Of a stretch of 64,000 nucleotides of DNA, positions 23,961 through 35,800 are shown one piece after another; positions within the stretch are counted from its first letter, which is position 1; each line of letters opens with the position of its first letter. The notes under the pieces were generated by a model that saw only the letters and a program-made list of their open reading frames with translations, ran no database searches and was not told the origin of the DNA. The stretch covers positions 620,001 through 684,000 of the forward strand of contig CAJFCJ010000014.1 of NCBI GenBank assembly GCA_904063045.1, read 5' to 3'. A program made the translations under genes and the position numbers. This DNA is from Dimorphilus gyrociliatus (lineage: Eukaryota; Annelida; Polychaeta; Dinophilidae).

Positions 23961-24086
23961 TAATTGAAAATAAGGAATCGCACAAAAATGATATCTATTA
24001 TTTGTTTTCTTTTCAGTATTATTACACTCGTTGCCAAAGTCTTTTTTTTAGTATAGACAAATTAAAGAAATACATATTAAGGCATA

Positions 24087-24658
24087 TTAATCATCGAGAT
24101 CCAAATCGTATTCATTATACAGTTCTTTAGTCGTAGTATTTTTCAATATAGCTACCAAAATGGAAGTTTTTATTAGAAGATTATACAGGGTATTTACTAA
24201 TCTTTTGTTAGTTATATACTAAGATATTCTATTCTCCTACCTAATTTTCCCATTAACATTTGAGCGGCATCTTTCACTTCATTATACTCGTGTAAGCTCT
24301 TAATATATTCGTTATACATAGTAAGGTTATATCCTCTATACGATTTTTAAAAAAAAAACACTATTTAAGTATACTATACTGGTTCTAATAGGCTTATTAA
24401 ATAGAATATTCCAAACTTTGATTCCAATTTTTCAATTTCTGCTATTAAACTAATATTTTTCTTCTCTATTTCCACGACTTTTTCCGATTCGGTCTTTTGC
24501 ACTGTTTCCTGTTGTATCTGAACATATTTTTTTAGTACGTTAGATTATCCTTTTATACTATAAATTGACAATTAATTTTTTCTTACGGGAGTTTTGAAGA
24601 TATTCGGCGGCGACTTAAACTTTTGCGCCCTATTTCCACGACTATTCGACTTGTACAT
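24087..24658 (-). CDS. SWI5: SWI5 recombination mediator
   Basis: Four exons, 24587-24658, 24417-24517, 24241-24335 and 24087-24151, total 333 nt, 110 residues. The basic N-terminus contains SPPNIFKTP. A heptad-like coiled coil follows (VEIEKKNISLIAEIEKLESK), then the Swi5 signature GYNL, SLHEYNEVKDAAQMLMGKLA and the terminus TTKELYNEYDLDLDD. Human SWI5 has LHEYNDIKDVGQMLLGKLA and TTKELYPEFGLDMND. With SFR1 it stimulates RAD51 strand exchange in nuclear homologous recombination. The gene is tail-to-tail with the uncharacterised gene (127 bp between stops). Every splice was placed by phase and family alignment. It is notable that a recombination gene sits inside a palindrome, but this is probably coincidence. 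Confidence 0.9.
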
Positions 24659-25583
24659 TATCTATTAGTGTGTTAAAAATTACGTTCAACAAAAACTTTA
24701 ACAAAAATGGCGCAAAGAAAAAACTGGTAGGTGGCTGTATGTTTTACTTTTTATTGTAGTATTAATTGTTTAAAATAAATTTGTAATTTATTCGATTTTA
24801 AGGGATTAATATAGCTGAATTATTTTTAAATAGAATGAAAACAGAGAAACTGATTGAAGATAATCCAAACAACTTGCAAATATTTAAATGAAAAGGCTAT
24901 TATGAAAAGATCTCCTAAAGTAATTAACGTTACAGATGGAGCCACATAACGTAGCATAATATATGAAAGGATGAAACATATAAACATTTATTTCAATAAC
25001 AGAGGAAATAAAATTAAAATGATCAAAATAGCAGTTAATATTTGAATTAGTTATGCATTTGAACTTTGCTGCTAAAGAAAGTCTTTCTTGAAATATATAT
25101 AACGGTTCGGATATCGAAGAGCCATCTACCGTCGTGAAGCATAGAGAAGGAGGTAATATTCAAATGAGGACGGAAAGTACAGAGACATATTCCTAGGAAT
25201 ATAGACTGTTGACTGTGTAACTATCTTCAGCTTTGCGCAGGAGCAATTCCATCGCCGATGAGGTTATCCGAGGCATGGATATTGCTAGTTGAAAACTATA
25301 CCCAATTCCCCGCGATATTCGCTTGAAATATTAGTGAGTAATCGCAATTTTTGTCGGCTAGAAATAGCCAAATAATTACGCTAAACAACGTATTAGAAGC
25401 CTTACTAGGGTGTGGAAGAAAACGGCCATAAATCTATGGTTTTTACCCTAAGCCAGCCCTTGTTTTTGTCTATCCTTTTTGAATACCCCTAACCATTAGA
25501 TGGGACCCTCCTAAGAACATATCAACAGTTATCTTATTCCTCCTAACCATTTCCCAGGCTGAAATCTAACTTTCAAATATTTC
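24659..25583. other. Rearranged intergenic spacer
   Basis: No intact gene. Positions 24701-24737 (37 bp, containing ATGGCGCAAAGAAAAAACTG and a donor-like GTAGG) recur exactly at 31885-31921 in arm 2. Positions 25075-25099 recur inverted at 31922-31946. The ATG at 24707 could be a first exon diverging from SWI5, but no downstream exon is visible. The remainder, including 25130-25400, is unexplained. Confidence 0.55.
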
Positions 25584-25599
25584 ATTTATGGCCGTTTTC
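25418..25599. mobile_element. MITE-like unit with 16-bp inverted ends
   Basis: GAAAACGGCCATAAAT at 25418-25433 is the exact reverse complement of 25584-25599, enclosing about 150 bp with no coding potential. One end alone, with the flanking GGGACCGGTC, is also present at about 19206-19231 in arm 1. Size and inverted ends suit a miniature inverted-repeat element; no clear target-site duplication was seen. Confidence 0.4.
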
Positions 25600-26274
25600 G
25601 ACCGGTCCCATGTTTTACATACCAGTCAATTTGGAAATTTAATGTCAGTAATAGTAAAACATGAATTATACCTTTAAAATTAGAGATATTTGCGTGTACT
25701 AGCTATCTTCAGCTTGAACAGCTTCAATTATTCGTATGCTGATATCGATAAATGGGGGATCGCTATCCATCTTTAAAATTAATGAACTAGAAACTTATTC
25801 AATATCAATAAAACTATCTTACCAGCGTCTATTGTTTCTTAATTACAGTTTATATAAATTGTCCTTGTCCCTTCAAGGAGACTTGTAAACGCATATTATG
25901 AACCCAGCGCCATCTAGATTTGATAAAAATAAGGTCTATGTGATTGATCGTATTTTTTCAACTACAATTTTAATAATAACATGAGTAAGTTGATAAGTTT
26001 ATTTCGATGTTTTCGGAGAAATACAAAGATTTGCAAGTATTTCCCTAAGGTTTAGGGGGTATTTATGAATAGAAAATAATGATAATCTACTGAATATATA
26101 TGAAGAATAATTCAAAGCGTTCAAGTTCAGGATTGTATTCGAGTTTGTTTTACAAGGAAATGTCTTTCAATTTCATCAACAAAACAAAGAAAACAATCTC
26201 TCTGTTTCGTATGTGAAAATTATAAAATAGATTAAAAGTTAGAACGACTGTGAGTGACTTTTTATGCTCTTGTT

Positions 26275-29200
26275 TCATTTTCTTCTTTTCTTCTTCTTCT
26301 CTACATCAACCGAAAAAAGTATGTCACTCTCATTCTTCGAATATCTTTTAAACAAAGATGTTTGACCTAAACTTTTTGGAAAAGTTTTGGTGTTGAATAT
26401 TAAACTTGGTGGTTTTCGATTACCAATAAGAATAATGTTTTCAGGTTGATAATTAAGTAGCGGGATAAGAGAATCCATTTCGTTACATTTTCCAGCGTCA
26501 TTTATAATAAGATGGGTAAACTTTCCAGATTGTTGAATACAGTCTAAACTGCAAAGTTTGCATGTTGTTATAACAACATCAGCCTCTTTTAATACGTCTA
26601 TTTTGGCTTTTTTAACCAACTCCTTATAATCTTTTCTATTGAAACTCACAGGGTTTCTACAAATAGAATATTATTTACATTATACTGTGTAATTATCTTA
26701 TCATGTTGATAAGAAATCGACTTACTTTTCCATTTCTAGTATTTCTTTCGAATACTTTCCTTCACGAATGATATGATGCAAAGCTTTCTCTTTCAATATG
26801 ACAGGTTCCTTTTTATCCTCGCTCGAAAAGAAACCCACCAGATCATTCCTAAGTTTACAATCGGCTTTTTCTGTAACGTCGCTAAATACTTGAATGTAGT
26901 TCAGTATTTTCGAGTCTTTTGTTGTTATTTTCATTAAATTTTCTAGCATTTTGATATGAAAGTTAAAAAATTTGAATTGTAATATTTCCAGTACTTACTT
27001 ATCACATTATTTCCAGATTTTGCTGATGGACAACAAATTAATATCCTCTCAGATGATTTATCTTTGTCTTCAAGTATTCCATACGCAATAAAAGTAATCA
27101 ATTTACCGTTTAATACGGTATCTGCTGATTTAATGACTGAAAATTGTCGTTGAAGAGCAAATTCAACTGCTTCTTTCTGTTTTTTTTTCAGGTTTTTTAA
27201 GCCTTTTATTTTGGAAACAATAGAGATTTCCTTCAAATCAACTTTCGAATTGGTATTGTAATTTGTTATTATTTTATGGATCAAAGTATCTTTTTTAAGG
27301 TTCGGCAGCAAATCATTCAATACTCTATCTTTTTCCTTATACTCATTCAACTTTCGATAAACTTTTATAGTAGCATTTAGATGATCGGGTGGAAAATCAT
27401 AATTTGAAGATGAGATAATCTCTATCTTTATGATATTATCATTTTCAATGCAGACTCCGTGACAAATCCAAAATGAGCTTTTATTCTCAAATAGATCATT
27501 ATTTAATGCGGTATTGGTATTGGGAACTTGTTGACTTATGCAAAAGTAATCTCCTTTTTCAATTTCTATCATTTTATCATTAAAAAGCGATTGTTCCAGT
27601 TGAAAGACGCAGTAACCGTCACGGTAACGAACATTAACGTTATTCAAAGTAAATCTATCACCATATTTAATGGCCATTTTAACACTTTGAAAATTTAATA
27701 CAGGTGACCATATTTTTAGAAATTCTTCTTTACTTTCGTAGGTTGTATCTTTCTCGTTTTCATAGTTGATACTTTCACAGAAACAATGAAATGGATCTTC
27801 AATATGATCCATACAAAAACCAAGATTATGCTTAATGAACAAATACTGCGGTCTAATTGTAGGCTTAGTTGTTGAAGAGCCAATAATGACATCAATAACA
27901 TTACCCTTTTCCACTAATAAAGAGAATGCCACAGTATCAATATCTTTGGAGCATACTCTGACTTCTTCTTCGTTTTCATCCGGGTAAATTTCATTTATTA
28001 GGTCAGATATTAAAGCCTCCTTTCCGTTTGGATTTTCAATAGTTTCCAAGATTATTTTCCATTGTTTTGTGGATATTTTAAGAACTTGATCCTTCAAATT
28101 GAAGTTAAACTCCGATTCGTCGCTCTCGTATTGTTGTTCATTTACATGGAAAATACGTTCTTTCCATTCTAATTTTAAGCTGTCACTTGTCATGCTCTTA
28201 TTAAATGTTCCAAAATTGACAATATTCAATTCAATATCATTCAGTTCATAAGTCTTTGGCTGAACTACACTGAGTAAAATTAAGTTTCTCTTCTTATCTA
28301 GGGAAATACAAGTAGCTTTCTTTCTTTTAGTGAATCCATTTCCATGATGCTTTTCCACAAATTCTTCATGTAAGGCATTAATTATGGAATTTTTATCGTT
28401 GAACGACATTAGAATTCGTAAGAAATCTTCTTCGCTAGCTGAAATATCCTCCGGATCCTCATAAAACAAACGATACTGATTAAATACATCAATGATTCTG
28501 GTCATAGGTGATGTAAATGTCATTATGGTTGAGTCTAATGAATAACTCTCATCATCGACTTTGAATTTAGCAAAATGAGGTGATCTCTCGATAAAGGAGA
28601 GTTTTTCAAGAGGACGATGATCTATTTGTAGAAGGATTTTTCTTATAGTTTCGTACTTTTTCTGAGCCAAATTAATTCTAATAATATTCCATAATTCCTT
28701 TATAAAAACAATATTGTCATCTGTTGGAACGTGGCTTTCATTATCTTTATCATACGTAACATTCTTTCCGTTTGATTTAATAGTCCACCATTCTTCAACA
28801 TGTCCATAAGGGACATAGTCTTTATCATTTTGCAGTAATAGTTGAGTTAAAGCAACATTTGCTTGAATGTGAAGTTCTTGAACCATTAATAAAGCATCGT
28901 ATATATCCCATTTCTTGAAGGCAATATCTTCTGAGTAATTTTGATGATCAAGTCTTTGCTTTCTTGAAACTTTCGAGAATTCATACAGTGCACGTAAATC
29001 AGGGTAATCTTCAATTTCATTATCTATGACTTGTTGGACCTTCTCGTAGGTGATGACTATAGGTTGTCTAATTTTAAGACTTTTTTCTTCCTTATGCTTT
29101 ATTTTTGTCGTTTTACTGTTATATTGAAAAAATATGGAAATAGTATGGACATAGCTGTTAAAACTTGGATGACGTTCCATTTCGCTTTTATCGAAGAGAG

Positions 29201-30170
29201 GTAAAGTAGCATTTTCGCCAAAATTAAAAGATCTTCCTTTATATAAACTCTCCTTAAAATGATCTGATTCAATATAGAATGAGGCGTCGACTATATGGAT
29301 GCCAATTAAGTATTCGTTCTTTCTTAAAGATTGTACAGAGAACATACATTCAATTTCGTTGTCTGTTGATTGACTTTCTGTTATGATATATGATTTTATT
29401 GACCGGTCGAAGGCGTATTGTTTTGTTTTGCTAAGTTGCGGGAGTTTAGACTTTATCTCAAAAACTGGTTGTGTTATTTTTAAAATCTGTTGAAGTACTT
29501 CCGGATAAAACAAATATTCTTTTTGAATCTTACCAACAGTCAGACACAATGGACAATTAAACTCACTGTTCCACTTGAGATAGATACAAATGTAATAGTA
29601 TTTTTCTCTATCTCTTCGATCAATTATTTCGGACAGGGCCGTAATTTTACCTTCTTTAATTGGGTCAAATTTAAATACAAGTACACCATCGGAAATTGAC
29701 GTATCATTTCGTGATTTCACTGTATAACGATGGACACGATAAAGTGTTGGTATCTTCTTATCAAAGAAAGGAATCAGGTACTTTCCGTCTGGTTTACAAA
29801 TGTAATACGTGTATCTATAATCAGTAAACTTTACCAATAGACCTTCAACAAGAGCCTTTTGACAGTTAACTAATACTGTATCGTATTCGAATAGATTCGA
29901 TTGTTTTGTATTTACTTCAAAGGCTTTTCCCTTTTCATCGACGCCATACTTTTTGTTTTCCTTGTACCTTAAATACCGTTCTTTAAAAACGTCAGGTTTA
30001 TTTTCTAGTTTTTCTTTCAAACTGTCCAACATGTCATTTTCTCTAGTCCACCACGAATTTCCATCTTGTAGACGTAATGTTCTTGTATCATTTTCTGTCA
30101 AACGACTCTCAAAAGAATTCAACTCTTGCAGAATAATTGGTAAATCTGTGTTGTCGTCTCCGTTTGCCAT
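26275..30170 (-). CDS. HELZ2-like paralogue 3, catalytically dead and truncated
   Basis: Three exons, 26999-30170, 26726-26942 and 26275-26656, total 3771 nt, 1256 residues. The two introns sit at the same places and phases as introns in helicase 2 of the intact copies. The protein starts where helicase 1 would end and aligns to the cold-shock/RNB region and helicase 2 at low identity. The RNB acidic motif DPxxxRDLDDA is replaced by TESQSTDNEIECM (about 264-276), although GIHIVDASF and TSPMTRIIDV remain. The Walker A position reads KSADTVLNGKL (about 1013), the Walker B DEAG reads NDAGKC (about 1180), and GDHKQLQP reads GNRKPPS. The protein ends before the QYRMH and motif VI region with a Lys-rich tail. 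Zinc fingers and helicase 1 are absent. Such divergence with an open frame and working splice sites suggests a retained pseudoenzyme rather than a fresh pseudogene. Confidence 0.8.
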
Positions 30171-30434
30171 CTTGTTATTGTTCGTTTCTCCAAAAGCGTT
30201 TTATACTAATGTTTAAATACTGTATATGCCGAATTTGTAGATATAAAAAATCAATACTGTATGAATGAATTTATCAATTGAAAATATAAAATGATTGTAT
30301 TATAAACCTGGACATCGTAAAGTTTGCTACATTAACTTTTCATTGATGATTAAAGTTGTTTATTGCTTTATCTTGTAGGAAAATAGTTTTAATTTGTCCC
30401 TGGTAAATTGCACCCTTCGTTCCTATAGAACAGC
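30171..30434. other. Upstream of paralogue 3 and inner edge of arm 2
   Basis: Probable 5' flank of paralogue 3. At 30393-30427 there is a diverged minus-sense fragment of the HELZ2-like terminal exon (19 exact bases shared with the TATAGGAACGAAGGGTGCA region at 17759-17777, and partial similarity beyond), abutting the arm border. A CTCF-like CAGCCAGGGGGCTAT lies at 30431-30445. Confidence 0.6.
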
Positions 30435-30629
30435 CAGGGGGCTATGTAAATTAATCGCATTTGTCAGCCACGGTTTTCATTTTCTTTTAACAATTATGTT
30501 GGGATTTGTCTGTGTTCAGAAAAAAATAATGAACATTCAAGCAAAAGACGGCCGCTATAACAACCAAAATGTTTCTTTAATTGTTTTTAGAGGTAGCGTT
30601 TATATCATATATAATAAAATAAATATAAT

Positions 30630-31706
30630 ATAAAGAGCTAAAAAGGATAAAAGATAAGCAAAGAAGTGGTAGACCGAAAAAAGTGACACCAAAGATGGAA
30701 AGGCAAATTACCAGGGCATCTAAATCATACCCCAAGTGGACGGCCCATCAGGTATTATATAATTCTGGTATACCTATATCTCTTTCTCTAACAACAGTGA
30801 AGCAGGCACTACGAAAAAATAACTTAAATGGGAGAATTGCAGCCAAAACACCTGCTTTATCTAAGAGGCAGATAATAAGTAGGAAAGAGTTCTGTAGAGA
30901 GAGAGAGAAAACTGGGGGATTGAAAATTGGAAAAAAGTAATTTTTTCTGATGAATCAAAGGTTGAGCTGCATCCTAGGAGAAGGGAGTTTGTTAGGAGGC
31001 CACCAGGTAAACGGAATGACCCCAAATATACCACAAAAACAGTAAAATTTGGGGGAGGGAATATAATGGTGTTTGGCTACATTAAGTTCAATGGAGATAG
31101 GGGCCTAGCTTTAGTGTCTAATCGCATGACAGCTTCGGATTATGTCAAAATTTTGAGCAGTCATGTTGTCCCAAATTATAGGAGAGGGGAAATTTTCAGC
31201 AGGATGGGGCTAGCTGTCATACAGCAGCCAGAACAAAAGCGTACCTCGAGAGAAAGGGAGTAGAAACACTGGATCCATGGCCAGCAAACAGCCCAGACCT
31301 GAACATAATTGAGCAAATATGGGGCATATGCAAAAAACGTTTAATGGCACGTAAGCCAAGAAACAAGGATGAGCTGTGGGAGATGTTCAGAGAGGAATTT
31401 TTTAAAATTTCAGAATTGGAAATTCAATTCTTATATGAGACAATGGAAAGAAGGCTTAGGGCAGTTGTAGAAGCTAAGGGTATGCACACAAAATATTAAG
31501 GCATTAAAAAATATAATATCCTGTAAATAACAGTCAAAATAACAACAAAAAAATACTTTTAATATTCTTTTAGAGTAATTTTTGTGATTGTAACAAGTAC
31601 TTATGCTCCCATTGAAAATAGGCCTACCACATTAAAGTACGGAAAGAGAAAGAAACAAGAAAATTTTTTGTTTTTGAGGTGTAACAGTGACTCACCGCCG
31701 GTACTG
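30630..31706 (+). mobile_element. Tc1/mariner-like transposon, 5' truncated
   Basis: The right end finishes ...CGCCGGTACTG at 31706 (Tc1-type CAGT... terminus read from the other strand). The left terminus is missing: the cluster 3' flank module breaks off near 30625 and transposase codons start almost at once. The same right end is present in arm 1 (19447-19558), so the insertion predates, or was copied with, the arm duplication. Confidence 0.8.
30640..31499 (+). pseudogene. Tc1-like DDE transposase, frameshifted
   Basis: Contains the paired-like HTH part (RSGRPKK, WTAHQVLYNSGI), first catalytic Asp in IFSDESK (about 30947), second Asp in QQDGASCHTA (about 31202) and Glu in NSPDLNIIEQIW (about 31305), with about 35 residues between the last two. 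Two frameshifts break it: near 30925, where the first frame ends, and near 31197, just before QQDG. The N-terminus is missing with the left end of the element. It is inactive, and belongs to the IS630-Tc1-mariner family by motif. Confidence 0.85.
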
Positions 31707-32864
31707 TTTGAAGAATAATTCAAAGCGTTCAAGTTCAGGATTGGATTCGAGTTTGTTTTATACGGAAATGTCTTTCAATTTCATCAACAAAACAAAGAAA
31801 ACAATCTCTCTGTTTCGTATGTGAAAATTATAAAATAGATTAAAAGTTAGAACGACTGTGAGTGACTTTTTCGCCGTATACTATACAAAAATGGCGCAAA
31901 GAAAAAACTGGTAGGTGGCTGCATATATTTCAAGAAAGACTTTCTTTTCAATTATATTCATTTAAATTTTTCTTCAACAAAGAACATTCAAGCAAAAGAC
32001 TGCCGCTAGAGGGAGCTATTAATCGTATTTCGTCAACTATAATTTAATTTTCTTTAACAATTATGTCGGGATTTATCTGTGTTCAGAAAAAAATAATGAA
32101 CATTCAAGCAAAAGACGGCCGCTATAACAACCAAAATGTTTCTTTAATTGTTTTTAGAGGTAGCGTTTATATTATATATAATAAAATAAATTACAAATAA
32201 AGAGAAGACTGGTTCGTGTCGAGGAACCGTACACTCTTCGGAATTGATACAAAGATTTGCAAGTATTTCTTATCAACTTTTCCTCATGTTGTATACGTGA
32301 TCGGAGTGTATTTCATATCGTACATAAAACAGAAGAAAACTTCAAGTTCAAGATGAAATTTCGACAGAAATAGCGACCAATATTCTGTAGAATATTTTAA
32401 AAATAACCTGTATCTTTCATATACCAAGATTGACTTCATTACATAAAACAAAAGACATTTCTGCAGATTTGTTAGAGGCAAGCCTTTGGCTGAAAACTTG
32501 ACCACATAAAGACCATATTTTTGAAAATTCTTGTTTTATTTCGTAGATTTGTCTATCTCGTTTTCATAGTTGATACTTTTATCAGGAAAAAAAAGAATTC
32601 AAACCTTTCATGTTCAAGATTGTGTTTGAATTTGTTTTATGCGGAAATGTCTTTCAATTTCATCAACTGAACATAAAAAACAGTCTCTCTCTTTGAATTG
32701 ATTAATAATAACATGAGTAAGTTAATAAGTTTATTTCGATGTTTTCGGAGAGATACAAAGATTTGCAAGTATTTCTTATCAACTTCTCTTAAATGTTGTT
32801 AGCAACAAGACATTTTTACAAATAAACCCAATTATTTACATTGAACCAAAACATTTAGATTCGA
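31707..32864 (-). repeat. 3' flank module of HELZ2-like copy 2
   Basis: No gene. Positions 32060-32864 mirror tail A/B of arm 1; 31707-31882 mirrors 19281-19440. Positions 31885-31946 are two joined fragments copied from the spacer (see findings). A CTCF-like TGCCGCTAGAGGGAGCTA is at 32001-32018, in a GC(T/C)GCAGTC-type subrepeat that recurs near 18530-18690 and 32105. Confidence 0.7.
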
Positions 32865-35800
32865 TTATATAGCGAAAGAGTCTGTCCCTGATAAAATGCA
32901 CCCTTCGTTCCTATACCAATCTATCAATGTGGACCAAGAAGAGTTTGCTTGTAGTAGTCTCGAGTTACCTATAAGAGAGAAAATTATTTGCATTTTTGTT
33001 CATCTATAACGTATTTCATTTTGTACAAACCAATGATAAATAATCCGTGTTTGGCTCTTGTTATAGCCACATTCAATTGATTTGGATCCGTTATAAATCC
33101 TAAAACTCTTGCAGTCCATGATTCGTTTGGTTCACTTTCTATTTGATCTAATGGAAGAGATCTTACGCAACTTAGTACAACGTATTTCCATTCGGATCCT
33201 TGCGACTTGATTACTGTTTGTACTTCAATTTTTTCTATCGCACATTTCTTCCATTTCAACTCTTTGCTGGCTTCTTTCAATTGGTGTTTGACCTCTTCAA
33301 CTTGAGCCCGATATGGCGTTAAAACTACTATATCTTTTCTGTCTTGTTTTTTCGATAAGAGACATTTGACTACTTTGACAGTATGCATAGCTTCTTCAAC
33401 ATTTCTTTTTGATGCTTCACTGGCGGAAGCTGTAGAAACCAATTCACTTTCTTCCTTCCCTACCACGTCGCAGAATGCGCACGCAACACTACTATTAGGC
33501 CAAATAGACAACTCAGGTTTTGAATTTTGCCAAGGAAGAGGAGATTTCAATCTTCCATTGTAAAATATTTGAGATGGAACCTCAGCGATACTGTGATGCA
33601 TTCTATATTGCTTCGTAAGCATATTTGTATCAAGCTTTTTCGCGTATCTAGCAAAAAGACTTTGCTTTAGACCAAGAAGAGCTGCACGTCTACTCTTGAT
33701 AATTGGTTGAAGTTGTTTATGATCACCGACTAAGATAACTTTAGATGGATTGTGATGTACAATAGGAATGAGAGCATCAGCCTCCGTGCACATTCCTGCT
33801 TCATCTACAATTACTTGTCCTATTTGTGCATTGTCAAGGATTTTGAGAGGAGACAAGGCAGTTGTGCATAAAATGACTTCAACGTCTCTTAAATACGTTT
33901 TTTTTGCACGAGTCAGACACCTTTTGTACTTTCGAATGTCAGTGTGAAATATGTCGACTTTTTTGTTCTTTGCCTTCTTAAAAAGCCTGCGGAAAAAACA
34001 AGAAAATGTAGATAAAAAATATATTATAAATTTATATCGCCTCTACTTACTCATCGTAATATTTCAATTCGTTGGCATATGGCATACCGTTCGATCTTAT
34101 CTCGAAATGTAAGACTCGGTCTCTATTCTGAATCATTTCACTTTCAGCATCTATATTAGATTCAGCTTTACCATGTGCAATAAAGCCTGGTACTGGATAA
34201 TTTGCATTTTCAATTGCCGAACTGACAATTCTTACATAATTTATTTCTGACTTTAAATTCTGCAAATGTTCTATAAAAGAATAGAAAATCATATTCATAA
34301 TATGCAATATCACCTATTTAACAACTTACTAAGAATAACATCAACTGATTTATTCGATGGACCGCAATAAAGGATTTTCTCTTCCCTATGCTTACTTTTA
34401 TTGATATGCCATAACTGATAGATAAGTTGAGCGCTTGTCTGAGTTTTTCCAGTGCCTGGAGGTCCTTGAATAAGAGTAAATTGATTTGTTATTGCTCTTC
34501 GAATAGCCTTCTCTTGATCCTCATTTGGTTTTTTCAGGTAATCATTCGTCTTTAAACTCAAAAGTGTTTTATCATTGTTGTTATCATGAATACGTCCTTC
34601 CACAATTTCATGAATAAATTCATCTTCAACTCTAAGAAGATTCCTTAAAGTTAAAAATTTAACTGAGTCGCTATAAGGCAAATGATGAATTGAAATTGTA
34701 GCGGGGGTGTCTTTACTTCTGCTCCAAAAATCTTTCGGGGGTCGGTTGCTCATTGACTTTACTTCAAAATCCATCCTTATTTTGCCAGTGTTAGGTTCTT
34801 CAGGGAAAAGATGCTCAGGTATAATATTTAATCTTTCATTGATTTGTTGTCCATTTGAAAAAAGATTTTTGGAACTACAGATGGCGTGACATATCCAAAC
34901 TGCTTCTTCCTTCAACATGTTTTTTTCTAGGCTAGGCATTATGTTGCTTTCAAATTTTACATCTTTCATAATATTATAATACTTTATACAAATATAATCG
35001 CCAACTTCGATGTTTAATTTTCTATCGTTAAAGAAAAATGCACCAATTTCCATTGTTCCTTCGTAATCATCCTCATTTTCATCATATTTTGTCCACTCAA
35101 TTGGAACATTTCTAACAGTAAAATTTACACCATCAGCTATGGCAGACTCTACTGCTTCCAGATTTAAAAGTGGTAACCACAAACCGCAATATTCTCGAAC
35201 GTCTCTATATGTTACTTTCGCAGCCGGATAGACACGTCTATCAGTAAAACATAGTGGATTTTGTAAGTGTTCAAGACAAACACCATGCTTTCGTGTTATC
35301 TTTAGATATTGCAAGGATGGAATTAAAAGTCTTCGAAAATTTCGTGGGCTAATTTGAATATTGAATACTTCTCCCCTCTTTAAGGTTAATGTATAATCAA
35401 CGAAATGTTCATTTTCCCTCAGGCATAATATATTTTTCTGTGCATTTTCACGTTGCATTCTCTTTTCCATGGGAATTTCACTCGACAATTCAACAGAATT
35501 CTTATTTTTACGAATGAAAGCTTCCGAAGCGTTTGCAATACTTTTATATAAATCTTCGTAGTTATCACTCTTCGACGATTGGAGAATATCTAACCACGAT
35601 TGTAGGTTGATATTAGCATTGTAGTTTTTACAATTATAGTCTATTCTGTTTCCCGTATTATATTCTTTAGTCATATTAGCATCGAGATCGTAAATTCTCT
35701 CTCTCCAGTAGAGAGAAACTGATTCATCTTCTTCATTCACTATTGGACTTTTGGTTAAACTCAAAGAAGAAAAAGATAGGAATTTTTCTCTATCTTGTAT

